A stretch of 64,000 nt of DNA from Ascarosepion bandense (GCA_037127315.1 JBBBDQ010001156.1:3722001-3786000); one strand, 5' to 3'. Numbered from the stretch's first letter, positions 52,738-64,000 are shown. Made by a program: numbers and translations. Notes: generated by a model from the letters alone, not told the origin.

Positions 52738-54570
52738 GCATCAGGATATTGGGTGTGCTGGGCAGAACATGTGCACCCCGTCCCTGTTAGGTTAGTGTAG
52801 GGAAAGTTTGATTTTCTGTTTTTTGCTTCATTGTTAACTTAGCTAGGTTATGATCGCTCATTGGCCCCCTTTTCTTTTTTGTCCCCTATTTTTTCTTTAG
52901 TTTAACCCCCCTTCCCTTCCCACTTTAGGTGTTCAACAATGTTAGTTCTCCGGTAGATGCGTGGCGACTTTCGTTATTTTTCAAGTGTGCTTTTCGTTTT
53001 TGTTATGATGTTTAAATGTGTGAGTGATTGTGTGAGTGATTGCTGATCGGACATATGGTATTATATTTATAAAGCCACGCATTATGTTTCGTCCGGGGAA
53101 GTGATTTTGCTGTCACAATATTAGAGTAGTGGGGGGCTTTTATTACTAATATGATTTTGTTTGGTTTCTTGTACATATCTTACTTTCATTGTATAAAATC
53201 ATTGGGGATTTTAAATGTTGTTATTTCTGCCCATGCCCTCCACTGAACATTGTACATATGGGAGTTAAGTAGGACTACATAGAGAACCTGAGGTATTATG
53301 GTGGACGTGGTAAGAATGGTAAGTAAAAATGTGGTTTTATGGTGAAAGGTTTTTGTAAGCGTGTCAGGGTCAACGAAAGTGAATAGCTAAGTTAAATTAG
53401 GACAGTTGAAGACCAGCCTTCCCCATCCCCGTATTAGGCCTTGTGCCACATTTGTACTTCTGTACAATAAATAATGAAGTTCTTGCCCAGTTTTTGACGT
53501 TTGTTGTCATTTTCTGACTTCTCCGACCTTGTTTTGACAAGCGTCGAACTTTTTGTTTCAAAAACTGTGATTCACTTATTTGGACTGTTTATTTAACAAA
53601 AAAGACCTTTTTGTTGAGCTAAGTTTATTTTTATTTATTTTCTTTTTCGTTTATTTACTTTGTTCTTTTCTTTTTTATTCTTCTAGCTTTTTTGTTTTTA
53701 TTTTCGTATTTTTGGCGGCCATATTTGTTTTTATTTAGGTCGGCCGTTTTGAGTTTATTTTTATTTTTATTTTTTTTCAGTATCTGTTTGGCCTTAAGTG
53801 CCATATTTATATTTTTTTAACTGTCCCTATTTTGACCAGAAGCTGAAGAATTAGCTGATTTTTATTTTTCTTCCAATTTAACTTTTCTTTTTTTTCAGCC
53901 CCTCCCCAGTTTTTCTTTTGCGGAAGTCGCCGTTAGGAGACTTTTCGTTTTCTTTTTGTTTGTTTGTATTTGTTTGTATTTGTTTTCTTTGTGTATTTAA
54001 TTTAATTGTACATTTGTAAAGTTTAATCGTTGTTTAAATTTATTTTGAATTCTTTTATTTTGTAAAGTTTAGTTAAACCACTTAAATTTAATTTTAGCCC
54101 CTCCCCCTATTTTCTTTGTCGGGAGTAGCCGTTTAGGCAACTCTCCGTGTTTCTGTTTGTTTTATTTTCTTTAAATTTCTTTGTGTAATTAGTTTATCGT
54201 AACTGGTAAAGTTTATTTTTGTATATATTTATTTTTCGTTTATTTTTTAACCTCTCAAGAGGCTAAACTTTTTGTCGGCTAAGACTAGTTCTTAGTTTGG
54301 TAAAAGTTTAATTTTTGGCCGCTAAAGGCTAGTTTTTTGCCAGGCGTGTGAATTGTTTGCCGTTACTGGCCATTTTATTTGGAAATTTTAAATCCTTCGG
54401 GGTTCGTTGTTTGAAAAATTTTTGTCCTCTTTGTTTCTATTTTGTGATAGTATTTTTTATTTTTATTTGTTTTCCCCAAGTTACTCCCATTCCCCACCCT
54501 TTCCCATACGTTTAATTTAAGTGTGGTGGACAAATACAAAAATTTTTTGTTGGCGTGCTAAAACCTTAAA

Positions 54571-56661
54571 ATGGCCGACAATAGTCGGTCAATAAAGAAA
54601 AAACTAAGTTTTGACCCCCCCTGGAAGGGGCCTCCTGATAAAACTGATGAGGATTTTCCCCCACTTCCTGGGAAAGATGAAAAGGAAAAAGAAATAATGA
54701 AAGAGACACCAATGGCCGAGAATGGCCAAAAGGAGGCGAATAACAAAGAAAAACCTCAAAAGACGCAAGACGAGACAATGAAAGATGCTGAGGCCGGGGA
54801 ATCGCCCTGTGGCTGGAAGTCCCCTCCGAAAGTCAAGATCAATCTGACGGAGTTCTTGGAGAGAGCTAAGAGCTACGCACACCTTGTCGTAGAAGGTGGG
54901 CTCTTGGAGGATCCCCAAGAATTAAAGAAGATTGAAAAAAGAATAGTGTCAGTCTTCGTGGTGGACAAGCGTACGCGCAAAATTTGTCGCAGCACGAAAG
55001 ACACAGTGTTGAAAACACTGCAGTCAAAGGGGTATAAGCCCTTAAGAATAATTAAAGGGGCGCGCTTCTTCTTGTGGGACATACTACTACCTACGCCAGA
55101 AGAGTGCCTAAAATTGGCGATTGAAGACATATCTACAAAAGAGCTTATATTTAGAATTATGTACGATGGCAAACAAAGGACCAAGGTAGCAGTGTATGAG
55201 GTTCCTCCTCAGGTCATCGGGGAGCATCTGGCTGCCTACTTTTCGCAGTTTGGCCAAATTTTAGATGCCTCCTGCGATGACCTGAACGGGGGATGGTCTT
55301 TCGATATGATGATCGACCAGGAGACCTTCAAGACCATCCCCAACTGTCTTGACGTAGGGGGCCTGAGCTTGCCGGTGATGGTGTCCGGCCGCAAACCAAA
55401 ATGCTGGAGGTGTGGAGAGACTGGTCACCTCTCCTCCTCCTGCCCAGAGAAGAAGGCCTCTGGAAGCCAGGCTCCAATCGACCAAAATGCCCCTCTGGCC
55501 GCTCCTGTTACATCCGTCTCGCCCGTAGTGGGCATGCCAATACCCAGGACCGGTGCGGCAGTTACCCCGGTTGGGAACAAAAAAGTTCCCTCACCCCCCG
55601 AAAAACCTTCGCCAACTGCTAGTGCAGCCTCGGAGAAGGAAAAGGGGGAGTGGCTGGTTGTTGGCAGGGCCAGGGGGAAGCGCCAAGCTGCGGAACCTCG
55701 GTCCCCGGAGACCCCAAAGACTAAAGGCACGAACAGCCCCACTCCCTCCACCAGCAAGAAGGGCGATGCCTCGGCCTGGTCGGCTCCGAATCTTGAAGAG
55801 CTAAAGAAAGCATTCGACCCAGGGTATGAGAAGACGCAGAAGATAAAAGAGCTAAAGAAACAACTAGAAAAACGGCCTTTTCGCCCATCAGAGGAGTTGA
55901 AGAATCAACTGGCTCAACGTCCACCTCGCCCCTCGGCCTCTGCCCCGTCCTCCCCTCAAAAGAAAAAATCGGGCAAAAAAATTCATTCCTCTCAACCCAC
56001 TCCCCGTAAACCGTCCCCTCGTAGTCGAGACCCCAGCCCAATCATCAACTATTTTCGTGTTTCTCCATGCCTCTCTCCCTGTCCCTCTCCCCCGAAACAG
56101 ATGCCCCCTCCATCCAAAAGACAAAGAAGTCTTTCCTCAGAAGATATGGAGGCCCAAAAGAAAAAACCAACAAAGCTGCCATACAGGCAAGGGGAGGACA
56201 TCTGCCGCATCTCCCCGGCCCAGGCTGAAAGAGCCAAGAATTTCGGGAATAGAATAAAGCAGCTGAAGGCTCTTTTGTCGATGAAAAAGTGTAGTGAGAA
56301 AGATATCGAACTACCAAGAAATTTCCCCAAAGCTCAGAGACTATTAACAGTCATTCGCACTGGGTCAGGGGCGCGGCAGACTTGGGGCATGGTAGAGGAG
56401 GCTGCCAAAGCAATTCCTATGATTCCACCCATCATCACAACAAAATCAGAGAAACTCACTAACCTTGAAAAATTCTGTTCTGGACGGGTCCCGGTTTTAG
56501 TTCACCCCTCCCTCTATAGGGCACTAAAACTAACCTTTCCCTGGGATGTTGGCGGCATCTCCTCTGACGGCACCATCAAGAATGAGATGGGCCATGGGTC
56601 AATGGGAGAGGCTGTCGGCATCCTTTCCCCGACCATGTTCTGTCCAGGTCCCCAACCCTAA
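54571..56661 (+). CDS. LINE ORF1: CCHC zinc-knuckle RNA-binding protein, intact (696 aa)
   Basis: Starts 'MADNSRSIKKKLSFDPPWKG'. An acidic/lysine-rich N-terminal stretch is followed by the RRM-like central domain (about residues 100-260). A CCHC knuckle CWRCGETGHLSSSC lies near 278-291. A Pro/Ser-rich, basic, presumably disordered linker (about 300-530) contains lysine-rich helix-like 'KKLKKQLEKRPF'-type sequence. A conserved C-terminal domain from 'LPYRQGEDICRISPAQAERA' ends 'SPTMFCPGPQP'. ORF1 proteins of L1-type elements bind the element RNA and are needed for transposition; that role is inferred from architecture. The ORF2 start follows after 12 bases. Confidence 0.9.
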   Translation: MADNSRSIKKKLSFDPPWKGPPDKTDEDFPPLPGKDEKEKEIMKETPMAENGQKEANNKEKPQKTQDETMKDAEAGESPCGWKSPPKVKINLTEFLERAKSYAHLVVEGGLLEDPQELKKIEKRIVSVFVVDKRTRKICRSTKDTVLKTLQSKGYKPLRIIKGARFFLWDILLPTPEECLKLAIEDISTKELIFRIMYDGKQRTKVAVYEVPPQVIGEHLAAYFSQFGQILDASCDDLNGGWSFDMMIDQETFKTIPNCLDVGGLSLPVMVSGRKPKCWRCGETGHLSSSCPEKKASGSQAPIDQNAPLAAPVTSVSPVVGMPIPRTGAAVTPVGNKKVPSPPEKPSPTASAASEKEKGEWLVVGRARGKRQAAEPRSPETPKTKGTNSPTPSTSKKGDASAWSAPNLEELKKAFDPGYEKTQKIKELKKQLEKRPFRPSEELKNQLAQRPPRPSASAPSSPQKKKSGKKIHSSQPTPRKPSPRSRDPSPIINYFRVSPCLSPCPSPPKQMPPPSKRQRSLSSEDMEAQKKKPTKLPYRQGEDICRISPAQAERAKNFGNRIKQLKALLSMKKCSEKDIELPRNFPKAQRLLTVIRTGSGARQTWGMVEEAAKAIPMIPPIITTKSEKLTNLEKFCSGRVPVLVHPSLYRALKLTFPWDVGGISSDGTIKNEMGHGSMGEAVGILSPTMFCPGPQP

Positions 56662-56673
56662 TTACGTATCATA

Positions 56674-59600
56674 ATGGCTCTCTGGTTAGCAAGCGTGAAT
56701 GCCCGGGGGCTGAGGTCAGAGTCTCGGAGGGTGAGACTCCTTCATGACCTCCAGCGCCTCGGGGTGGATGTTTGTTGTCTGCAGGAAACCCGGTTTTTAG
56801 CTGGCGACTATGAGGGCATACTGTCTAGGGATTACGATCTCTATTCAGCATGTTTTGATGGTCGTTCTAGAGGTGTTTCCTGGCTAGTGAGCAAGTCTTT
56901 GGGTGCGGCGTGTACGCTTGTCTTCGCGGATCCAGCGGGCAGGATTTGTGTGCTGGATATTACCATAAAGGAGAAGTCTTTTCGCCTCATTGGGGTTTAT
57001 GCGCCCAATGTCCATGCGGAGCGTCCTGCTTTGTTTCGGCAGCTCGAGTCGTTCTTTGGAACATCGAGGCGGGTAATTTTAGCGGGGGATTGGAATGCCG
57101 TCCTTGACCCTGAGAAGGATCGTATAGGAGAAAGATCGGGTACTAACAACCCGGATGTGAAACCATTTCGGGAATTTATCGACAGGAATGATCTTGTCGA
57201 TAAATACCGAAATGAACACCCCCGGGAGGTAGTGTGGACTTGGACTAATAGGGGCAGCTCGGATTCGAAGGTACGCGCAAGCTACCTCGACCGAGTCCTA
57301 GTTAGGAGAGTCGACGTAGGGCTCTTAGGTTGTCCAAGTTTCCATTCGATAGTTTACACGGATCATAGGCTCGTCCGGGTTCGTGTAAACTTAGATAAGC
57401 CTAAGGTTAAGTTGGCTGGCTACTGGAAATTGAACGCGTCATTATTTGATAGCCAAGATTTCCAGCACCAGCTTTTACTAACATTAAAGCGGGAACTGAC
57501 GGGGGCTGTGGTTGGGAATAAGTGGTGGGATACACTTAAATCCAAAATTAGGTCGTTTGCTGCCGACTATAGCCGTCGGCTCAACTTAGCTAATTTAGCG
57601 GCGCAATCGACGTTAGAGAAAAAGTTGATCGGGCAGTTAAATCCCGTAATAGTGGGGACGTAGCCTTAGCTAGGGCCGAGCTGGCCTCCTTGGCTATCAA
57701 GAAGGATCAAGCTCTGGTAGTTAGGGCTAGGTTAAAAAGAATGTCTTCTGAGGCAACGAATATGGCCGCAGAATTGCGTGCAGAGGAAGCTAGGCAAGCA
57801 GCCAATCGGCATATCAAGGACATCACATTGCCGGATGGTCGTACCGTGACTACAGACGTGGGTATATGTGGAGCTTTTCGGGATTACTTCCAGGATCTTT
57901 TCACCAGGGAGCCCGGTCTGAGCTCTGCTCAGTTCGACACCTATTTGGCTGACTTTCCCCGCCTCGAGGCGGCTGAAGCGGCTAGGTGCGAGGGGCCCAT
58001 AACAGAGTCGGAAATCTGGGATGCGCTGAAATTGGTTGGCCGGGACAAAACTCCAGGTTTGGATGGTCTTCCCTACGAACTGTACTTGAGGCAGTCGTCC
58101 GTTCTTGTTCCTCTGCTGGCTCTTGTTTATAACAACTGGATGAAGCAGGGGTCTATACCTCGTCGCTTCACCAGGGGTGTAATCAAGTTGCTTCGCAAGA
58201 GCAAGAGCGGTGGGGGTGGCATAGATAATTATCGGCCTTTAACGATGTTAAATACTGACTTAAAGATTTTTGCCAAGATCTTGGCCGGCCGTTTGCAGGC
58301 TGTCCTCTCTAGTCTGATTGGCCCCGAGCAGACTTGTGCTGTGAAGGGCAGGACTATTCAGGACAACCTTCATTTGGTACGCCTGATCATCGAGAAAACC
58401 GACACCGAAGCCGCGCTGATCAATTTGGATCAGTCCAAGGCATTCGATAGGGTTGACCATCGTTTCTTGGAGTCTGTCCTTTCCGCCGCCGGTTTCGGGC
58501 CGTACTTTCGCTCCTGGATCCGACTGCTGTATGAGTCCCCCGGTGCGCTGGTGGAAGTGAATGGGGTAAGATCGAAGCCCTTCACTTTATCTCGCTCCAT
58601 TCGTCAAGGTTGTCCACTTTCGCCTTTGCTGTACGTTCTTGCGTTGGAGCCATTCCTTCGCAAGTTAAAGGCGAATCCGGTCCTTCGCGGAATTTCCGTA
58701 CCTGGTGCTACCACCTCGGCCAGGTACTCCGCCTATGCTGACGACGTTTCGGTTTTTGTGTCGAGCAAAGCCGAGATTGACGAAGTCAGCAAAGAAATCA
58801 GATGTTATGAGACGGTGACAGGGGCCAAGATCAATCGCGATAAGTCTGTTGGCTTGCGATTGGGTGCGTGGAAGGGAGTTTCTCTTCCCGGACCTTTCCT
58901 CTGGACGGACGGGCCGATCAAGATTCTCGGCGTCTTTTTCGGTCCTGATCTCCAGTTGGAAATGAATTGGTCGGAGGTTCGAGAGAAGGCCGAGGGCGCA
59001 GTTCGTCTGTGGACTCGGAGGAGGCTCTCCTTAAAGGGGAGGGCGGAAGTATGTGCTTCGCACATCTACCCGATTCTCCTTTACCGACTCTCGGTACTTC
59101 CTGTCCCGTGTGCCATTCGTTTGGGTTTAATTCAGCTCTTGTTCTCCTTCCTTTGGGGAGAAGGCAAGTCTCCCAAGGTACGTCGCGAGATCTGTTGCCT
59201 GCATCCATCTGAGGGCGGTCTGGGCATGCCTAGCGTTGAGATTCGTCAACACACGCTTCGCATTAGATTCCTGGATCGAATGTGTATGCTGGAGGATGAG
59301 AACGGCGCCCTCGTTCAAGAGGACGTCCATAAAAACTTTCCATCCCTGAGAAGTGTGCATTTGTCGGAGGAGGAGGCCGGCCGTACTCCTCGTGGCGAGT
59401 GCTCCTTCTATAAAGAATGTCGTTTGGCTCTCCAGTTTCTCTTGCGGGCTACGGATGGCCTCTCCAACGCCCAATCGTTGTCTCTTAGGGCATTATATCG
59501 GGTTTTAGTTAGGGGGGCCGTTCAAGATGAACTGATTGGCGAGCTCGGGCTTACGAAGCAGGAGGCTCGCTCCATATGGCCTTGGGCGCCTGGGTTGAAA

Positions 59601-60134
59601 TGTCTCACTAACGATGAGGCATCACTCACCTGGCTGATGATACGAAAGGCTCTCTGGGTAGGCAAGAGGCTTCATGCAGCGGGCCTAACTCCGAAATCAA
59701 CCTGCGTGCGTTGTGGGCTGACGACGGAAACCGTCGATCATGCCTTCTTCCACTGCAGTGTTGTTGCCCCGTTGTGTAAGTTTCTTGAAGATCTCATGGT
59801 TCGTATGCTGCGTGGAAAGTTCTTTGTCCTTGAGGCTAGTTCTGTTTGTAGCAATGTCGTACCTCCGTTATCTAGGGCTGAGCACTATGTGCTCTTTTGC
59901 TTACTAGGTGTTATGCGAATCGTGATTTGGACGACGCGACAGAAGGAATTCTATGGTGATGAGAAGTTTACCTCTTCCCAACTGATCTTGTTCTTTAAGC
60001 ATCAGCTTAAAGTCAAGATCAGGACGGAAAGGAAACGACTCACTCCATCTGAATTTGGCAAAAGGTGGGTGAGTCTTGCGCGATTCTGTCGAGTGAAAGG
60101 TGCTGACCTGGAGTGGTTGTTTGATGCCGGTTAG
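56674..60134 (+). pseudogene. LINE ORF2, unit 3 (same frameshift as unit 1)
   Basis: Near-identical to unit 1 ORF2. It carries the same five-A run (57619-57623) and therefore the same early stop (57663), with RT and zinc motif open in the other frame to 60134. It also shares residue differences from unit 2 ('SIWPWAP', 'IRKALW', 'MRIVIW'). Units 1 and 3 therefore have a recent common source for this segment. Confidence 0.9.
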
Positions 60135-60876
60135 GCATCAGGATATTGGGTGTGCTGGGCAGAACATGTGCACCCCGTCCCAGTTAGGTTAGTGTAGGGA
60201 AAGTTTGATTTTTCTGTTGTTCGCTTCAATGTTAACTTAGCTAGGTTATGATTGCTCATTGGCCCCTTTTTCTTTTTGTCCCCTATTTTTCTTTAGTTTA
60301 ATCCCCCATCCCTTCCCACTTTAGGTGTTCAACAATGTTAGTTCTCCGGTGGATGCGTGGCGTCTTTCGTTATTTTTCAAGTGTGTTTTTCGTTTTTGTT
60401 ATGATGTTTAAATGTGTGAGTGATTGTGTGAGTGATTGCTGAACGGATAAGTGATATTATTATATTTCTAAAGCCACGCATTATATTTCGTCCGGAGAAG
60501 TGATTTTGCTGTCACAATATTAGAGTAGTGGGGGGCTTTTATTACTAATATGATTTTGTTTAGTTTCTTGTACATATCTTACTTTCATTGTATAAAATCA
60601 TTGGGGAATTTTAAATGTTGTTATTTCTGCCCATGCCCTCCACTGAACATTGTACATATGGGAGTTAAGTAGGACTACATAGAGAACCTGAGGTATTATG
60701 GTGGACGTGGTAAGAATGGTAAGTAAAAATGTGGTTTTATGGTGAAAGGTTATTGTTAGCGTGTCAGGGTCAACGAAAGTGAATAGCTAAGTTAAATATA
60801 GGACAGTTGATGACCAGCCTTCCCCATCCCCGTATTAGGCCTTGTGCCGCATTTGTACTTCTGTACAATAAATAAT

Positions 60877-63800
60877 GAAGTTCCTGCCCAGTTTTTGACG
60901 TTTGTTGTCATTTTCTGACTTCTCCGACCTTGTTTTGACAAGCGTCGAACTTTTTGTTTTAAAAAAAAATCCGATTCACTCATTTGGGCTTTTTATTTGA
61001 CAAAAAAGACCTTTTTGTTGAGCTAAGTTTATTTTTATTTATTTTCTTTTTCGTTTATTTACTTTGTTCTTTTCATTTTATTCTTCTAGCTTTTTTGTTT
61101 TTATTTTCGTATTTTTGGCGGCCATATTTGTTTTTATTTAGGTCGGCCGTTTTGAGTTTATTTTTATTTTTATTTTTTTTCAGTATCTGTTTGGCCTTAA
61201 GTGCCATATTTATATTTTTTTAACTGTCCCTTTTTGACCAGAAGCTGAAGAATTAGCTGATTTTTATTTTTCTTCCACTTTAACTTTTCTTTTTTTCAGC
61301 CCCTCCCCAGTTTTTCTTTTGCGGAAGTCGCCGTTAGGAGACTTTTCGTTTTCTTTTTGTTTGTTTGTATTTGTTTGTATTTGTTTTCTTTGTGTATTTA
61401 ATTTAATTGTACATTTGTAAAGTTTAATCGTTGTTTAAATTTATTTTGAATTCTTTTATTTTGTAAAGTTTAGTTAAACCACTTAAATTTAATTTTAGCC
61501 CCTCCCCCTATTTTCTTTGTCGGGAGTAGCCGTTTAGGCAACTCTCCGTGTTTCTGTTTGTTTTATTTAAATTTCTTTGTGTAATTAGTTTATCGTAACT
61601 GGTAAAGTTTATTTTTGTATATATTTATTTTTCGTTTATTTTTTAACCTCTCAAGAGGCTAAACTTTTTGTCGGCTAAGACTAGTTCTTAGTTTGGTAAA
61701 AGTTTAATTTTTGGCCGCTAAAGGCTAGTTTTTTGCCAGGCGTGTGAATTGTTTGCCGTTACTGGCCATTTTATTTGGAAATTTTAAATCCTTCGGGGTT
61801 CGTTGTTTGAAAAATTTTTGTCCTCTTTGTTTCTATTTTGTGATAGTATTTTTTTATTTTTATTTGTTTTCCCCAAGTTACTCCCATTTCCCACCCTTTC
61901 CCATACGTTTAATTTAAGTGTGGTGGACAAATACAAAAATTTTTTGTTGGCGTGCTAAAACCTTAAAATGGCCGACAATAGTCGGTCAATAAAGAAAAAA
62001 CTAAGTTTTGACCCCCCCTGGAAGGGTCCTCCTGATAAAACTGATGAGGATTTTCCCCCACTTCCTGGGAAAGATGAAAAGGAAAAAGAAATAATGAAAG
62101 AGACACCAATGGCCGAGAATGGCCAAAAGGAGGCGAATAACAAAGAAAAACCTCAAAAGACGCAAGACGAGACAATGAAAGATGCTGAGGCCGGGGAATC
62201 GCCCTGTGGCTGGAAGTCCCCTCCGAAAGTCAAGATCAATCTGACGGAGTTCTTGGAGAGAGCTAAGAGCTACGCACACCTTGTCGTAGAAGGTGGGCTC
62301 TTGGAGGATCCCCAAGAATTAAAGAAGATTGAAAAAAGAATAGTGTCAGTCTTCGTGGTGGACAAGCGTACGCGCAAAATTTGTCGCAGCACGAAAGACA
62401 CAGTGTTGAAAACACTGCAGTCAAAGGGGTATAAGCCCTTAAGAATAATTAAAGGGGCGCGCTTCTTCTTGTGGGACATACTACTACCTACGCCAGAAGA
62501 GTGCCTAAAATTGGCGATTGAAGACATATCTACAAAAGAGCTCATATTTAGAATTATGTATGATGGCAAACAAAGGACCAAGGTAGCAGTGTATGAGGTT
62601 CCTCCTCAGGTCATCGGGGAGCATCTGGCTGCCTACTTTTCGCAGTTTGGCCAAATTTTAGATGCCTCCTGCGATGACCTGAACGGGGGATGGTCTTTCG
62701 ATATGATGATCGACCAGGAGACCTTCAAGACCATCCCCAACTGTCTTGACGTAGGGGGCCTGAGCTTGCCGGTGATGGTGTCCGGCCGCAAACCAAAATG
62801 CTGGAGGTGTGGAGAGACTGGTCACCTCTCCTCCTCCTGCCCAGAGAAGAAGGCCTCTGGAAGCCAGGCTCCAATCGACCAAAATCCCCCTCTGGCCGCT
62901 CCTGTTAAATCCGTCTCGCCCGTAGTGGGCATGCCAATACCCAGGACCGGTGCGGCAGTTACCCCGGTTGGGAACAAAAAAGTTCCCTCACCCCCCGAAA
63001 AACCTTCGCCAACTGCTAGTGCAGCCTCGGAGAAGGAAAAGGGGGAGTGGCTGGTTGTTGGCAGGGCCAGGGGGAAGCGCCAAGCAGCGGAACCTCGGTC
63101 CCCAGATACCCCAAAGACTAAAGGCACGAACAGCCCCACTCCCTCCACTAGCAAGAAGGGCGATGCCTCGGCCTGGTCGGCTCCGAAACTTGAAGAGCTA
63201 AAGAAAGCATTCGACCCAGGATATGAAAAGACGCAGAAGATAAAAGAGCTAAAGAAACAACTGGAAAAACGGCCTTTTCGCCCATCAGAGGAGTTGAAGA
63301 ATCAACTGGCTCAACGTCCACCTCGCCCCTCGGCCTCTGCCCCGTCCTCCCCTCAAAAGAAAAAATCGGGCAAAAAAATTCATTCCTCTCAACCCACTCC
63401 CCGTAAACCGTCCCCTCGTAGTCGAGACCCCAGCCCAATCATCAACTATTTTCGTGTTTCTCCATGCCTCTCTCCCTGTCCCTCTCCCCCGAAACAGATG
63501 CCCCCTCCATCCAAAAGACAAAGAAGTCTTTCCTCAGAAGATATGGAGGCCCAAAAGAAAAAACCAACAAAGCTGCCATACAGGCAAGGGGAGGACATCT
63601 GCCGCATCTCCCCGGCCCAGGCTGAAAGAGCCAAGAATTTCGGGAATAGAATAAAGCAGCTGAAGGCTCTTTTGTCGATGAAAAAGTGTAGTGAGAAAGA
63701 TATCGAACTACCAAGAAATTTCCCCAAAGCTCAGAGGCTATTAACAGTCATTCGCACTGGGTCAGGGGCGCGGCAGACTTGGGGCATGGTAGAGGAGGCT

Positions 63801-64000
63801 GCCAAAGCAATTCCTATGATTCCACCCATCATCACAACAAAATCAGAGAAACTCACTAACCTTGAAAAATTCTGTTCTGGACGGGTCCCGGTTTTAGTTC
63901 ACCCCTCCCTCTATAGGGCGCTAAAACTAACCTTTCCCTGGGATGTTGGCGGCGTCTCCTCTGACGGCACCATCAAGAATGAGATGGGCCATGGGTCAAT
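60877..64000 (+). mobile_element. L1/Tx1-like retrotransposon, tandem unit 4 (cut by window end)
   Basis: The 5' UTR 60877-61967 and ORF1 from 61968 are visible; ORF2 lies beyond the window. The 5' UTR and ORF1 are closest to unit 3. Confidence 0.9.
61968..64000 (+). CDS. LINE ORF1, unit 4 (open to window edge)
   Basis: The ATG at 61968 opens the same protein as unit 3. Every position keeps a constant offset of 7,397 from unit 3 to the window end, so there is no net insertion or deletion. No stop is seen in 677 codons; about 19 codons would remain beyond the window. Zinc knuckle CWRCGETGHLSSSC is intact. Only scattered substitutions distinguish it from unit 3. Confidence 0.88.
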   Translation, partial: MADNSRSIKKKLSFDPPWKGPPDKTDEDFPPLPGKDEKEKEIMKETPMAENGQKEANNKEKPQKTQDETMKDAEAGESPCGWKSPPKVKINLTEFLERAKSYAHLVVEGGLLEDPQELKKIEKRIVSVFVVDKRTRKICRSTKDTVLKTLQSKGYKPLRIIKGARFFLWDILLPTPEECLKLAIEDISTKELIFRIMYDGKQRTKVAVYEVPPQVIGEHLAAYFSQFGQILDASCDDLNGGWSFDMMIDQETFKTIPNCLDVGGLSLPVMVSGRKPKCWRCGETGHLSSSCPEKKASGSQAPIDQNPPLAAPVKSVSPVVGMPIPRTGAAVTPVGNKKVPSPPEKPSPTASAASEKEKGEWLVVGRARGKRQAAEPRSPDTPKTKGTNSPTPSTSKKGDASAWSAPKLEELKKAFDPGYEKTQKIKELKKQLEKRPFRPSEELKNQLAQRPPRPSASAPSSPQKKKSGKKIHSSQPTPRKPSPRSRDPSPIINYFRVSPCLSPCPSPPKQMPPPSKRQRSLSSEDMEAQKKKPTKLPYRQGEDICRISPAQAERAKNFGNRIKQLKALLSMKKCSEKDIELPRNFPKAQRLLTVIRTGSGARQTWGMVEEAAKAIPMIPPIITTKSEKLTNLEKFCSGRVPVLVHPSLYRALKLTFPWDVGGVSSDGTIKNEMGHGS

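Larger units (their letters stand above)
46147..53475 (+). mobile_element. L1/Tx1-like retrotransposon, tandem unit 2 (mosaic)
   Basis: 7,329 bp. 5' UTR 46147-47207, ORF1 47208-49264 (divergent type, frameshift near its start), ORF2 49276-52737 intact, 3' UTR 52738-53475. The first ~770 bases, ORF2 and the 3' UTR are almost identical to units 1 and 3. From about 46920 to 49275 the sequence is strongly diverged. Confidence 0.9.
53476..60876 (+). mobile_element. L1/Tx1-like retrotransposon, tandem unit 3
   Basis: 7,401 bp. 5' UTR 53476-54570, intact ORF1 54571-56661, frameshifted ORF2 56674-60134, 3' UTR 60135-60876. Joined without spacer to units 2 and 4. Confidence 0.9.

Noticed and set aside
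1..64000. CRISPR arrays, operons, phage or plasmid functions
   Set aside because: Tandem repeats here lack spacer-like unique inserts of constant length, and all recognisable proteins are eukaryotic transposable-element proteins.

Overview
This is eukaryotic, repeat-dominated DNA with no recognisable host protein-coding gene. The mix of elements points to an animal and most likely a mollusc, probably a cephalopod such as an octopus: GIY-YIG Penelope-like element, mariner remnants, many tRNA-derived SINEs, CR1/jockey-like LINE tails, an L1/Tx1-like LINE, and very abundant TA/TG/CT microsatellites. The species call is inference; no single-copy marker is present. Nothing here looks prokaryotic: there are no operons and no Shine-Dalgarno signals.

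Layout. 1-5.3 kb: SINEs (one duplicated 5 kb apart), a palindrome enclosing a tRNA-Leu-like sequence, and two LINE fragments. 5.6-9.5 kb: long polypyrimidine tracts that switch to polypurine, with minisatellites. 10.1-11.5 kb: microsatellites holding three hammerhead-ribozyme-like motifs, one of them attached to a tRNA-like SINE head. 12.3-13.3 kb and 15.9-17.1 kb: two dead mariner elements. 13.9-15.8 kb: LINE fragments. 17.7-19.9 kb: duplicated Penelope-type sequence around a LINE endonuclease fragment. 20.17-22.96 kb: a Penelope-like element with decayed reverse transcriptase and GIY-YIG domains, bounded by almost perfect 128-bp inverted repeats. 23-38.7 kb: nested repeats, a 178-bp satellite inside a repeat family, a large fold-back element, more LINE tails, SINEs, and a probable Tc1-like remnant.

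38.72 kb to the right edge: four L1/Tx1-like non-LTR retrotransposons in perfect head-to-tail tandem (units of 7,427, 7,329 and 7,401 bp, the fourth cut by the window end). No spacer or poly(A) tail lies between them. Each has a T-rich ~1.1 kb 5' UTR, ORF1 (nucleic-acid-binding, CCHC knuckle), ORF2 (AP endonuclease, reverse transcriptase, C-terminal zinc motif) and a ~740 bp 3' UTR. ORF1 and ORF2 are separated by only ~12 nt. ORF2 is intact only in unit 2. ORF1 is intact in unit 3 and open to the window edge in unit 4. Unit 2 is a mosaic: its ORF1 is a clearly different lineage, while its ORF2 and UTR ends are almost identical to those of its neighbours. Together the array could supply both proteins in trans although no complete unit has both.

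The most interesting signals are the tandem LINE array with its ORF1/ORF2 mosaicism, the hammerhead-like ribozymes at 10.3-11.4 kb, and the Penelope inverted termini.
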